IMG/VR virus record: IMGVR_UViG_3300029893_000014
Span: 1 to 48,503 of that record
From: a virus
Length of the DNA stretch: 48,503 bases
Reading direction: 5' to 3' (one strand)
Below, one piece after another: positions 32,944 to 39,910 of this stretch. Numbering within the stretch: position 1 is the stretch's first letter; the number at the start of each line of letters is the position of its first letter. Below the pieces are notes generated by a model. The model ran no database searches. It was not told where the DNA came from and saw only the letters and a list, made by a program, of their open reading frames with translations. Both the position numbers and the translations under genes were made by a program.

Positions 32944-33186
32944 ATGACCCCACCGTCTCATCCTTCGATTGACCGCCTTGACGAGCGCTCCAAGGCCCAT
33001 GCCGACAAGCTCGACATGCTGGACGAGCGGCTGAAGAAGGTCGAAGGCAAGCTCGACTCCATCATCTCCACCCTGTCTGAGGCCAAAGGTGGGTGGCGTA
33101 TGCTCATGATCGTCGGCGGCATGGCCGGGGTGGTGGGGGCGTTCCTGACCAAGATTGCGTCATGGCTGCCGTTGGGGATCAGGTGA
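32944..33186 (+). CDS. XhlA-like membrane protein (holin-like candidate)
   Basis: An 80-residue protein, GGAG eight bases before the ATG. The N-terminal half is a coiled coil (DKLDMLDERLKKVEGKLDSI), the C-terminal half one membrane segment (about 52-70, MLMIVGGMAGVVGAFLTKI). This is the architecture of hemolysin XhlA-like and related holin-associated proteins. Its place after the ejection genes and before the membrane cassette is compatible with a lysis role, but another holin candidate sits next to the endolysin at 43 kb. Confidence 0.65.
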   Translation: MTPPSHPSIDRLDERSKAHADKLDMLDERLKKVEGKLDSIISTLSEAKGGWRMLMIVGGMAGVVGAFLTKIASWLPLGIR

Positions 33187-33189
33187 GCC

Positions 33190-33342
33190 CTACTCCTTGA
33201 GATACCCGCGTTCGCGCAAGTAGGCGAGCACAGCCAGTTCAACGACTTGCGATAGCGTTCGCCGGTCGTCTTTTGCCGCTTGCTCAAGAGCAGCCTTGGC
33301 CGCCGTCTCGATGCGGGCCTTGATTGTCACACTGCGGGCCAT
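33190..33342 (-). CDS. CopG-like ribbon-helix-helix repressor
   Basis: A 50-residue leftward gene. MARSVTIKARIETAAKAALE (strand then helix) and DDRRTLSQVVELAVLAYLRE (turn and helix 2) give the ribbon-helix-helix pattern over nearly the whole length, as in CopG/Arc. AAGGA lies six bases before the ATG. It is divergent from the membrane cassette; the cassette promoter (33351-33379) starts nine bases from its ATG and holds a direct repeat in its spacer. It is therefore a probable repressor of the cassette, by context. Confidence 0.75.
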   Translation of the reverse strand: MARSVTIKARIETAAKAALEQAAKDDRRTLSQVVELAVLAYLRERGYLKE

Positions 33343-33350
33343 TGTGGTCC

Positions 33351-33379
33351 TTGACAGGGCCTAAAGTGGGCCTTATTGT
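33351..33379 (+). promoter_or_regulatory. strong promoter with operator repeats for the membrane cassette
   Basis: TTGACA (33351-33356), 17 bases, TATTGT (33374-33379). The spacer carries two direct copies of GGGCCT(A/T)A (33357 and 33368), about 11 bases apart, one helical turn, a usual layout for ribbon-helix-helix dimers binding side by side. The divergent gene at 33342 encodes just such a protein. Promoter match read directly; regulation inferred. Confidence 0.65.
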
Positions 33380-33413
33380 AGTCAGTCAGCGGCGGAAAAG
33401 CAAGGGGGCCATC

Positions 33414-33827
33414 ATGACGTTGCGTCAGTTCCTAGCCCTAATCGTCCTGGCCTGTCTCATCATCCTGGCCGGGATGGCGCTACAGGCCAGACAAGGCGCC
33501 ACCGCCGAAAGAGTCCTCGTCAACACCGCCGCCAAGGCTGATGCGCTGCCGGCCTGCCAGTCGATCGACCAGCTCCGCGCCCGCGCACGAGAGGCCGGCT
33601 ATCCGTCCCGCCTTCTTACCGGCACGGCGGCGGAACGCTACCTCATCGCACTCAACGGCATCCCGCCACGGACGGCCCACATCGCCGATGCCGTGGTATT
33701 CGCCAGGATCGGGCCGGACGCGGTTGGCCTCCTCCTCGTCGTCAAGGGCTGCGTGGTCAAGGCCCTGGCCATCTCTCGCCAGACCCACGAGGCCATCATG
33801 GGCAACATTCTCGGGCGGGTGTCGTGA
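33414..33827 (+). CDS. membrane-anchored protein, first gene of the cassette
   Basis: A 137-residue protein with AAGGGGG before ATG 33414. One N-terminal membrane segment (FLALIVLACLIILAGMALQA, 6-25), then an extracytoplasmic domain with two Cys (LPACQSIDQL; LLVVKGCVVKALAIS) that could pair. The domain is alpha/beta: DQLRARAREAGYPSRLLTGT, DAVVFARIGPDAVGLLLVVK. No family recognised. It is first behind the RHH-controlled promoter and its stop overlaps the channel gene start (TGATG), so the two are likely made together. Confidence 0.65.
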   Translation: MTLRQFLALIVLACLIILAGMALQARQGATAERVLVNTAAKADALPACQSIDQLRARAREAGYPSRLLTGTAAERYLIALNGIPPRTAHIADAVVFARIGPDAVGLLLVVKGCVVKALAISRQTHEAIMGNILGRVS

Positions 33828-34390
33828 TGCTGTCAAATCTGCTCATCTACCGCTGGCTGCTATGCAATGGATTAGGCATCAGCCTAGCCGTGTCTCTCGC
33901 ACTTTCCGGTCATCTCATTCCGATCATTCAGGGCGGGGCGCCGATCACCTACGCCATTCTCGCCCTGTTCGGCGTGGGCTGGGTCTGGACAATCAAGGAG
34001 GTCGTGTTCGCCAGCCTTGATCTCAACTGGGCCAAACAGCATGGCCCCCGGCAGGGCCATCCGGCCCAAGCGGATAAGGACGCCGAAAAGGTCGAGTGGT
34101 TGTCGAGCGTGGCCGAATGGCTGGTGGGCCTCGGCCTACTTGGAACGGTGTGGGGCTTTTACATCGCCTTGAGCGGTGTGGACCAAAACACGGTGAGCCA
34201 GGCGACGGGCGCCCAAGCCGCAGTTGCCGCCCTCATGCAGGGGATGCGAGTTGCGCTCACGACCACGCTTCTCGGGGCGGGCCTCGCCATGTGGCACGAG
34301 GTCAATGTGCGCTTGCTCAGGACGGGTCTTACCGTTCTGTGGGCTGATCGGATCGTAGCGCGAGATGAGGGTCGGGAGCCGGAGGAATGA
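33827..34390 (+). CDS. MotA/TolQ/ExbB-like proton-channel subunit
   Basis: A 187-residue inner-membrane protein with four predicted segments: about 12-35, 39-62, 98-117 and 133-157. The C-terminal pair carries the family signature: EWLVGLGLLGTVWGFYIALS (97-116) and LMQGMRVALTTTLLGAGLAM (136-155), matching TolQ/ExbB LLGTVxG(F/I) and GIxxALxTTxxGLxxA. Known members form pentamers that conduct protons with a TolR/ExbD/MotB partner. No TolA/TonB is nearby. The adjacent single-TM genes are candidate partners. It is shorter than MotA or ZorA and lacks their cytoplasmic extensions. Confidence 0.75.
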   Translation: MLSNLLIYRWLLCNGLGISLAVSLALSGHLIPIIQGGAPITYAILALFGVGWVWTIKEVVFASLDLNWAKQHGPRQGHPAQADKDAEKVEWLSSVAEWLVGLGLLGTVWGFYIALSGVDQNTVSQATGAQAAVAALMQGMRVALTTTLLGAGLAMWHEVNVRLLRTGLTVLWADRIVARDEGREPEE

Positions 34391-34983
34391 GCCGGTCCCG
34401 CGCCACGCCAACGCTGTTTCGGGACTTCCTGTTCCTGTCACTGCTGGGCTTCGTTGCCATGGTGGTATGGCTGCTGCCCCACGTCAACCCGCCGGCCCAA
34501 GAGGACAACACCGTCCCGCCCGGCAACGTCATCATCACCATCGTATGGCCGCCGGACATGGACAACGACGTTGATCTGTGGGTCATGGGGCCGGGCGAAA
34601 TCAGGCCCATCGGCTATTCCAACAAGGGCGGTACCCTGTTCAACTTGCTCCGCGACGACTTGGGCCATCGGCCCGACGCCAGCGGGATCAACTACGAGAA
34701 CGCCTACAGTCGTGGCGCCCCGGCCGGCGAATACATCGTCAACGTCCATTGCTACCGCTGCCCGGTGACGCCGGTCCCGGTCGAGGTCATCGTTGAACTC
34801 AATCCCGATCCGGCCCGCAGCAGGCCGACGCGGGTGCTGGCAGAGACCCGTGTCGAGCTTGGCCCGGCCCAGGAAAAGACGGCGATCCGGTTCGAACTGA
34901 ACGACAAGGGCAACGTCGTCGAGGGCAGCATCCACAACGTCTACAAGCGGCTGCGCAGCGGCGGAAAATGGAGCGGACCATGA
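34387..34983 (+). CDS. membrane-anchored DUF2135/YfaP-like protein
   Basis: A 198-residue protein overlapping the channel gene stop. One N-terminal membrane helix (FLFLSLLGFVAMVVWLLPHV, 14-33), then a periplasmic beta-sandwich: IITIVWPPDMDNDVDLWVMG (49-68, with D-x-DLWV), a GG turn (KGGTLFNLLRDDLGHRP) and GAPAGEYIVNVHCYRCP, the pattern of DUF2135/YfaP-like domains. The single N-terminal anchor plus periplasmic domain is the topology of ExbD/TolR/MotB partners, but the domain is not theirs. The pairing with the channel subunit is inferred from overlap. Confidence 0.68.
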   Translation: MSRSRATPTLFRDFLFLSLLGFVAMVVWLLPHVNPPAQEDNTVPPGNVIITIVWPPDMDNDVDLWVMGPGEIRPIGYSNKGGTLFNLLRDDLGHRPDASGINYENAYSRGAPAGEYIVNVHCYRCPVTPVPVEVIVELNPDPARSRPTRVLAETRVELGPAQEKTAIRFELNDKGNVVEGSIHNVYKRLRSGGKWSGP

Positions 34984-35477
34984 CGGACATCATCGTTCTG
35001 GCGGTTGCGGTGATTGCGCTCTTTGCCGGTGCGGCATGGCTGGCGGCATGGTCGAGAAAGGACACATGGGCGAGGCCCGCAGCAATGGCGCTGTTCATTC
35101 TCGGCATCCCCGTGGTCACGGCCTATGCCGTCCAGGCGCTCGGCCACCATAAGCCAATGAAGCTGGCATGGGACCTGCCGGCCGGCGAGCACCGCGTCAT
35201 GGCGGTGAAGATGGTGGAGGGCGACGCGATCTACCTCTACCTCGACACGACGAGGCCGGCTCCGCACCCGCTGTCTCTGCCATGGTCGCTCGACACAGCC
35301 AAGCGCATCCAGAAGCTCATGGACGAGGCGGCGGAGGCAGCCAAGGGACAGTTCATGATGCGCTACGAGCCGTCGCTCGATACCTACGCGCCGCAGTTCC
35401 ATCCGCTGCCGCAACCGCCGGTCCTGCCGCCCAAGCCGGTCCCGGAGGTCGAGCATCGCTACGAGCACGGCGCATGA
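34980..35477 (+). CDS. two-helix membrane protein of the cassette
   Basis: A 165-residue protein. ATG 34980 overlaps the upstream stop and has GGAG six bases before. Two membrane segments (about 4-24, IIVLAVAVIALFAGAAWLAA; 31-51, ARPAAMALFILGIPVVTAYA), then a domain of about 100 residues (AWDLPAGEHRVMAVKMVEGD, AIYLYLDTTRPAPHPLSLPW, DTAKRIQKLMDEA) and a Pro-rich tail. No family recognised. Tight overlaps on both sides place it in the cassette. Confidence 0.65.
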   Translation: MTDIIVLAVAVIALFAGAAWLAAWSRKDTWARPAAMALFILGIPVVTAYAVQALGHHKPMKLAWDLPAGEHRVMAVKMVEGDAIYLYLDTTRPAPHPLSLPWSLDTAKRIQKLMDEAAEAAKGQFMMRYEPSLDTYAPQFHPLPQPPVLPPKPVPEVEHRYEHGA

Positions 35478-35593
35478 CCATTGCCCAGGTTCGTGCCGCC
35501 CGACGCAAGGTCCGTAGGCCCAAGTCGGCCAGGCCGCTCAAGGAAGCGCTGGCCCAGGGGAAGCTAGGCAGTAATAAGGGGAAGCGGAAATGA
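35474..35593 (+). CDS. tiny basic protein
   Basis: 39 codons from an ATG overlapping the previous stop (ATGA): MTIAQVRAARRKVRRPKSAR, then PLKEALAQGKLGSNKGKRK. Extremely basic and probably disordered. Its stop overlaps the next start, so it is in the coupled series. Unrecognised. Confidence 0.5.
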   Translation: MTIAQVRAARRKVRRPKSARPLKEALAQGKLGSNKGKRK

Positions 35594-35799
35594 GCTGGAT
35601 GCTGATCGTTGTCGGTGTCTATTTTGGCGACTATCCACCAGGAGCCATAACCAGGACAACCATGACGCAGGTTGTATCGACAAAGGCAGACTGTGAGTCT
35701 CTAGGCGAGCGAATAAGCGAGGCGTGGAGGATCATGGGAACATCCTTCGTGCGCTGGGAATGCTTATCTGTCGGCAAGAAGGGGGCCAAGCGGAAATGA
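35590..35799 (+). CDS. small exported or membrane-linked protein
   Basis: A 69-residue protein with a short hydrophobic start (MSWMLIVVGVYFGDYPPG) and two Cys (KADCESLGERIS; VRWECLSVG) that could pair outside the cytoplasm. It overlaps both neighbours as ATGA. No family recognised. Confidence 0.55.
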   Translation: MSWMLIVVGVYFGDYPPGAITRTTMTQVVSTKADCESLGERISEAWRIMGTSFVRWECLSVGKKGAKRK

Positions 35800-36038
35800 G
35801 CGGCAGAAAGATCATCGAAGGCTTGCAGGAGGCACTTGAGTATGCGCGTGGTGGCAAGCCATCAGCCGAAATCGTCAACCTCTCCGAAGTCCGTCCCCGC
35901 ATCCTCGCCAAGTGGGAACGGGAAGGCAAGCCGCCGCTCCATGACCAAGCCATCCCATGGGGTTGCAATCCAGGGGAACGTGACGACGATACCATCACCA
36001 TCGAAGTGCCGGCAGATTGTGAGCCGGCGCGAGGTTAA
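35796..36038 (+). CDS. hypothetical 80-residue protein ending the cassette
   Basis: MSGRKIIEGLQEALEYARGG resembles the N-terminus of small antitoxin-type proteins, but the acidic rest (SEVRPRILAKWEREGKPPLH; DDDTITIEVPADCEPARG) shows no DNA-binding motif. The ATG overlaps the upstream stop. About 150 bases without a gene follow, so the transcript may end here. Function unknown. Confidence 0.5.
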   Translation: MSGRKIIEGLQEALEYARGGKPSAEIVNLSEVRPRILAKWEREGKPPLHDQAIPWGCNPGERDDDTITIEVPADCEPARG

Positions 36039-36186
36039 GTAACGGAATGTCCTAGTTTGCGGTAGCTAAAGGCTTCGTTAACCGGCAGTCAGGATCATTC
36101 ACGGCCTCGTCGGTTGCGGAACCACAAGTGATTCGGTACGTTGTCAAGAATTTTCTGCATGAACCTACGCGGTAGGAGTTGGCAGC

Positions 36187-36762
36187 ATGGACGATCATGA
36201 GGCGCAAGCCCTTGAGACACTTCGCAATCTGACATTGCAATGGATGTTGATTGCGGCAGGTGTATTTGGAATTGTTGGAGGGTTCATCACTGCCAGCGAG
36301 AAAGAGTTTCATCACTCAATCTCCCTCATGCTCGCGCTTTCTGCACTCGCGCTTAGTGGTTTCTTTGGCTATGTTATCCATGGTGCCCTCATAGACATGC
36401 TGACAGAGAAGAAGTTCAATCCAAAGTGGGTCAAAAAATGGGCTGCTGCCCAAATGCTATTGTTTATAGCAGGAAGTATACTTTTCATATGGTTCGTATT
36501 CTTCAACATTGGATCAGCGAAAGCGCAGGATCGATTGACAGAGTGGTTAGGCGATCCATATGTTATGGCAGCAGATACGGTATTTGTGAAATGGAATGCC
36601 AAAGAAATTGGTGTAAAGACAGAGGAGATTAGAGGGGCGTTTACCGAGGCTGTTAAGCGTAGAGTGGAGTCTCCCATATATGACCTTGAGCGGGAGGAGT
36701 CTTATGAGAATACGATGTTGTCCAGGTTTGATCAACAGAACAACAGGATGAGGACACAATAA
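36187..36762 (+). CDS. low-GC three-helix membrane protein
   Basis: A 191-residue protein; AGGAG eight bases before the ATG. Three membrane segments: about 18-36 (QWMLIAAGVFGIVGGFITA), 46-66 (SLMLALSALALSGFFGYVIH) and 89-108 (AQMLLFIAGSILFIWFVFFN), then a charged cytoplasmic tail of about 80 residues ending SRFDQQNNRMRTQ. The gene uses many A/T codons unlike its neighbours, a sign of recent transfer. It stands alone between two intergenic gaps. A superinfection-exclusion or defence role is possible; nothing proves it. Confidence 0.6.
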   Translation: MDDHEAQALETLRNLTLQWMLIAAGVFGIVGGFITASEKEFHHSISLMLALSALALSGFFGYVIHGALIDMLTEKKFNPKWVKKWAAAQMLLFIAGSILFIWFVFFNIGSAKAQDRLTEWLGDPYVMAADTVFVKWNAKEIGVKTEEIRGAFTEAVKRRVESPIYDLEREESYENTMLSRFDQQNNRMRTQ

Positions 36763-36829
36763 CCACCAGATCAATTTTAGTGGCGTACAATAGATTCTGG
36801 TCACTACCATATCCATTATGTTGTTGGAA

Positions 36830-36858
36830 AGTGCCGCGATAAAGCCGCGTTTGGCACT
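36830..36858. terminator. hairpin between convergent genes
   Basis: AGTGCC (36830-36835) pairs with GGCACT (36853-36858), and GCG/CGC pairs inside around ATAAAGC. It lies 68 bases after the membrane protein gene and exactly at the end of the convergent P63C gene, so it may end both transcripts. No strong T run. Confidence 0.4.
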
Positions 36859-37514
36859 CAGTCGCCTAGATTCATCTCAATCGTTTGTCCCTTCTTCGGG
36901 AACGCTCTTTGTATAAGGCGGTAGAACTGATCCCAAGTGGATGAGGCCCTCATGAAACCAATCACGGCATGGAGGTGCTGTGCTAGGGCCGGATGACCGA
37001 CATCCTCGGTCAACCATTGATGGTGTCGTGACTTGCGCCGCCCTCTGTCGTCTTTTGGGTTTAACCGCTGGAGTTCCTCTAAAACACCAGGGGCTAAGCG
37101 CTCATAGACGAGATCATTCGTAAACTTGCCGACGATGCTGGGGCGGCTCACGGATAGCCTCTCCCAGGGCCAACCGCGAAGGCGGAACATCTCCCTGTAA
37201 AACTCGTCGGGGAACCGCTTCGCCCATGCGGCGAGTTCTTTGCGTAGGTAGGCGTCGAGGATTGCCTGTAGCGCCAGACGGTCGCGGACCTCTTGGTAGC
37301 CTGTGGCTTCGTCAACGAGTGCGACGATCCCGACTTGGGCCAGACCGCGAACCAGTATCTCGCATTTTTTCGCAATTGGTAACTGCTGCTTGGTAAGGAG
37401 CCTAGTGCCGTCCTCCAGAACGGCACAAGCGATTTTCTCGGTATTATGGCGCAAACGCCACAACTTAGCGGTTGCCCGTAGCTCGCCCCGGCCTATCCTG
37501 GCCGGATGAACCAC
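36858..37514 (-). CDS. P63C-domain protein, internally shortened
   Basis: A 218-residue protein with the P63C core: CEILVRGLAQVGIVALVDEA, TGYQEVRDRLALQAILDAYL, ELAAWAKRFPDEFYREMFRL, then SIVGKFTNDLVYERLAPGVL, HQWLTEDVGHPALAQHLHAV and FMRASSTWDQFYRLIQRAFP. The N-terminus GEL...ACAVLEDGTRLLT is also family-like, but it jumps straight to KQQLPIAKKCEIL, where full-length members have roughly 70 more residues. This looks like an in-frame internal deletion. P63C proteins are phage/host proteins of unclear function. The start is GTG 37514, overlapping the divergent gene at 37506. Confidence 0.78.
   Translation of the reverse strand: MVHPARIGRGELRATAKLWRLRHNTEKIACAVLEDGTRLLTKQQLPIAKKCEILVRGLAQVGIVALVDEATGYQEVRDRLALQAILDAYLRKELAAWAKRFPDEFYREMFRLRGWPWERLSVSRPSIVGKFTNDLVYERLAPGVLEELQRLNPKDDRGRRKSRHHQWLTEDVGHPALAQHLHAVIGFMRASSTWDQFYRLIQRAFPKKGQTIEMNLGD
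37439..37463 (-). repeat. 25-base repeat, copy 1 (near-palindromic operator candidate)
   Basis: On the minus strand this reads TTGTGGCGTTTGCGCCATAA followed by TACCG, identical to 41161-41185 on the plus strand. Its first 20 bases form a near-perfect inverted repeat (arms of eight, one mismatch, TTTG centre). It lies about 40 bases upstream of the coiled-coil/winged-helix gene and inside the 5' part of the P63C gene. Seen directly; operator function inferred. Confidence 0.7.
37473..37498 (+). promoter_or_regulatory. candidate promoter, leaderless start
   Basis: TTGCCC, 16-base spacer, TATCCT, then GGCCGG and ATG 37506. The transcription start would fall at or next to the ATG, so the message would be leaderless; no ribosome site is visible. 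The XRE gene at 39911 has the same geometry. By-eye match only. Confidence 0.4.
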
Positions 37515-37925
37515 TATGCCTTCGCCGCCCTCAAGACGAAGCGGGCCGAACTCACCGGCCAGATCACGAGCCTAGAACGCCAGGTCAAGGCACTCAAGGC
37601 TCAGGTGGCGCACCTGGACGCCACCATGCGGCTATTCGATCCGGCCTTCGATCCGCGCTCAGTGAAGCCCGCAAAGGCTCCTAGGCTGCATCTGTTCAAA
37701 CAGGGGGAGTTGGGCCGGCTGATCCTCGACACGCTGAGGAAGACGAATGGGGAGCCGCTATCGACGGCGGCCATTGCCGAGGCGGTTGCCGAAGCCATCG
37801 GCCAGCCAGGGGCGCGGGCGGCGATCGGTCGGCGGGTGCGCGCCAATCTGGCCTATTTGGAGCGGAGCCAGCGAGTGGTTGAGAAGATCGGTAGCCGCAA
37901 AGGATCGACTTGGCGGCTGGTCTGA
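37506..37925 (+). CDS. coiled-coil plus winged-helix DNA-binding protein
   Basis: A 139-residue protein. Residues 8-42 are a coiled coil (KTKRAELTGQITSLERQVKA, LKAQVAHLDATMRLF), a linker follows, and residues 65-139 look like a winged helix: GELGRLILDTLRKTNGEPLS, TAAIAEAVAEAIGQPGARAA, RRVRANLAYLERSQRVVEKI and the final wing GSRKGSTWRLV. This arrangement is common in alphaproteobacterial mobile elements. It is probably a dimeric regulator. The repeat at 37439 just upstream is a possible autoregulatory site. Confidence 0.68.
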   Translation: MNHYAFAALKTKRAELTGQITSLERQVKALKAQVAHLDATMRLFDPAFDPRSVKPAKAPRLHLFKQGELGRLILDTLRKTNGEPLSTAAIAEAVAEAIGQPGARAAIGRRVRANLAYLERSQRVVEKIGSRKGSTWRLV

Positions 37926-37930
37926 CTATT

Positions 37931-38152
37931 TCAGAGATTCCAGCCTGGAGGCATGGTCTTCGAAACAAGGAAGAGCACGCGTCTATAGTCCGATTCGTCG
38001 TACATGCCGTCTTCCGGGGAGAGGACGAAGGGCTCGCGCCACCCGGTTTCCCAGAGCTCTACACCGGGGCATACTTCCGCAATCTCGCGGCATCCGTATG
38101 GCGCAAGCCGTTCTTCGAGTTCAGGTCTAGCGAGTCGCCGCGGGGCAATCAT
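37931..38152 (-). CDS. hypothetical 73-residue protein
   Basis: ATG 38152 with AGG nine bases upstream is chosen; an in-frame TTG at 38188 would extend it by 12 residues and overlap the gene before it. The product RPELEERLAPYGCREIAEVC followed by PGVELWETGWREPFVLSPED and ESDYRRVLFLVSKTMPPGWN looks like a folded alpha/beta protein, without a family that I can name. It follows the HicB-like gene on the same strand and may be its partner. Confidence 0.5.
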   Translation of the reverse strand: MIAPRRLARPELEERLAPYGCREIAEVCPGVELWETGWREPFVLSPEDGMYDESDYRRVLFLVSKTMPPGWNL

Positions 38153-38168
38153 GCCCACACGCCTATTG

Positions 38169-38456
38169 TCAGGCAGCCTCCAGCTCAACCACGAATTGCT
38201 CGTGATGAACGTGCATGTCCATGTTGCGAGGGCTGACTTTCTGCAAGACGTCGTTCAGTGGGCGAGCGGGCCGCACTCGCACATTGCTGAATCCCTTATA
38301 TTCGAACAGCGCCTGAATTGCCGGTGCGATTCGGCTGCCGACAAGGTTTCGATCGCTACCTGACAGGATCAGACCAGGAAGCTCGTCGCTATAGACGCGC
38401 AAACCGCCGTCCTCTCGGTCTTCGAGAGTCACGCTTACAATGGTAAGGGACGACAT
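38169..38456 (-). CDS. HicB/DUF-type small protein
   Basis: A 95-residue protein, GGAG seven bases before ATG 38456. SSLTIVSVTLEDREDGGLRV followed by YSDELPGLILSGSDRNLVGS is a small beta-alpha pattern common in rhizobial-type genomes and reminiscent of HicB (DGG-x-x-V...D-LPG). Then SRIAPAIQALFEYKGFSNVR and a His-rich stretch. No DNA-binding tail and no HicA partner are visible, so an antitoxin role is unproven. Confidence 0.55.
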   Translation of the reverse strand: MSSLTIVSVTLEDREDGGLRVYSDELPGLILSGSDRNLVGSRIAPAIQALFEYKGFSNVRVRPARPLNDVLQKVSPRNMDMHVHHEQFVVELEAA

Positions 38457-38776
38457 CGGTCTGCTCCGCTGTTCAGACTTTCCCGTTATCGCATCCGCGT
38501 TAACGATCCGTTCGATCCGGGACCCGCGCGCTCGCGTTCGCGCGCATGCAAATTCTGCGCGCAGTCCCGTCAATCGTCAAGTTCGGAATTTCCGGCACGC
38601 AGAAAGGTTCCGCGCGCGCTTCCCCAAAAGTCCGTCCTTCGTAGCGCGGATCGCACGCAGTGTGCCGACGTACGCAGCGGCGCGAAGGCGATTAACGACG
38701 ATCTGATTCAGCGCGCGCGTGCACAACGTTTGACACGAGTCGATGACGACCGCGACTTGGAACGCAGATTGCCGCT
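38457..38776. other. gene-free CpG-rich stretch
   Basis: About 320 bases with very frequent CGCG/GCGCGC runs (38520-38560, 38610-38640, 38700-38720), a texture unlike the neighbouring genes. Frames crossing it give Arg/Ala-rich, unconvincing products without ribosome sites. It lies between a transposase 3' end and the HicB-like gene, and could hold the left end of the element or a promoter. I found no clear terminal repeat. Confidence 0.4.
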
Positions 38777-39775
38777 CTAGGCTGCGGTTCCGACTAGCGC
38801 TTTTCGACGCTGCCAATAGCCGCTGAAATCCACTGACGGCTTGCGGGCCATCGCCAGGGCCGCAATGCGCCGCACCTGATCGCCATTGGAGACCCGGCGA
38901 TTGTCCTCACGCCAAGAGGCTTCCTGGGCATATCGGAGAAGATACGGGCCGGCGACGTGGTGGTGATGGCCGACCTCGGCACGCCGGAGTCTCGAGAAAT
39001 AGCCCTCGGCCCAATTGGTCGAGGCGCCATCGAGGCTATAGGCTGCCTGATGGTCGATCCGGCGCATCTCGAAACGGGCGTGAAGGGCGTTCCAAGCCGG
39101 GGCATCATCGGCATTGACGATGGTGCCATCGGCGATCCGGGAGCGGATGAACGAAAGGGCTTGGCTTTCGGAGGGGAACACGGCCGGGACGGAGTTGCCG
39201 CCGCGTTCGCGGACGATGACGACGCAACGGCGCTTGCCGGTTTGGTTCTCGGCCAAGCGGCGATCACGGCGGTTCTCGCGGAGATTGGCAGGCTTGCGGT
39301 AGCCGCCGAAATAGCCGCCGTCAATCTCGGCCACCTTGCCATCGCCGCCGATGGTCCGGCCCTTCAGCTCCTCGGCCATGGCTTCACGCATCTTGTGGCA
39401 GAGAACGAATGCGGCCTTGTAGGACAGCCCCAGGTCGCGGGATAGGGCCAACATGGACTTGCCCTTGACCTCATTCACGAAGATCGCAATGGCGGCTAGG
39501 TAGGCGCGGAGCGGCAGCTTGTGGCTGGCAAACAGGGTGCCCGATGTGATGGTGAAGTCCTTGGCGCAGGCGCGGCAGCGGAAGCGCGGGGAGCCGTTCG
39601 GCCGGCGGCACTCATAGGCGTCAACGCCGCCGCAATGGTGGCAGACGGGCTCGCCATTCGTCTCAGGCCAGCGGACCATGCGGAACATCGTCTCGGCCTC
39701 GGCATCCGACATGCGAAAGACCATGGCCAGCGTGAGGGTCTTGGCGTTCCGGCTGAGGAGGAAGTGCTGTGCCAT
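38777..39775 (-). mobile_element. IS1595 (ISXO2-like) family transposase gene
   Basis: A 332-residue transposase from ATG 39775 (GGGGA upstream). A zinc ribbon (CHHC at 45-48, CRAC at 67-70: EPVCHHCGGVDAYEC, RFRCRACAKDFTITSGT) is followed by the helix-turn-helix FVNEVKGKSMLALSRDLGLS and a DDE domain: AEIDGGYFGGYRK (D152), IVNADDAPAWN (D223/D224) and STNWAEGYFSRLRR (E257). All catalytic residues appear present. I found no terminal inverted repeats or target duplication by eye. It faces an XRE gene across a region with twin operators, unusual for a simple insertion sequence, so it may be a regulated or domesticated copy. Confidence 0.9.
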
Positions 39776-39787
39776 CGGTCTTGTCCC

Positions 39788-39849
39788 CAACGAATATCGT
39801 TGAGGTAAGGTGTATCCGCTGATATGCACTATGTCAACGAAAATCGTTG
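39788..39849. promoter_or_regulatory. twin palindromic operators between transposase and XRE gene
   Basis: Two perfect 15-base palindromes of the form CAACGA-NNN-TCGTTG: 39788-39802 (centre ATA) and 39835-39849 (centre AAA), centres 47 bases apart. A further half-site TCGTTG lies at 39867-39872. The transposase promoter on the minus strand (TTGACA at 39832-39837, 17 bases, TACACC) overlaps the second palindrome, and the first lies in its leader. The XRE protein encoded next door is the likely ligand. Confidence 0.75.
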
Positions 39850-39875
39850 GCTTGGGATACAATTTTTCGTTGGCC

Positions 39876-39904
39876 TTGACGCTTTCCGCTGATGTCGCTA
39901 AAGT
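39876..39904 (+). promoter_or_regulatory. promoter of the XRE gene, leaderless start
   Basis: TTGACG (39876-39881), 17 bases, TAAAGT (39899-39904), then GGCGGC and ATG 39911. Transcription should start at about the A of the ATG. No ribosome site is present, so a leaderless message is predicted. Confidence 0.6.
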
Positions 39905-39910
39905 GGCGGC

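Noticed and set aside
33824-34983. Assignment of the membrane cassette to Zorya (ZorAB)
   Set aside because: The channel protein is far shorter than ZorA, and no OmpA-like ZorB or ZorC/D/E gene is adjacent.
38577-38816. 79-codon leftward frame from a TTG at the transposase 3' end
   Set aside because: Overlaps the transposase, no ribosome site, Arg-rich composition from the CpG-rich stretch.
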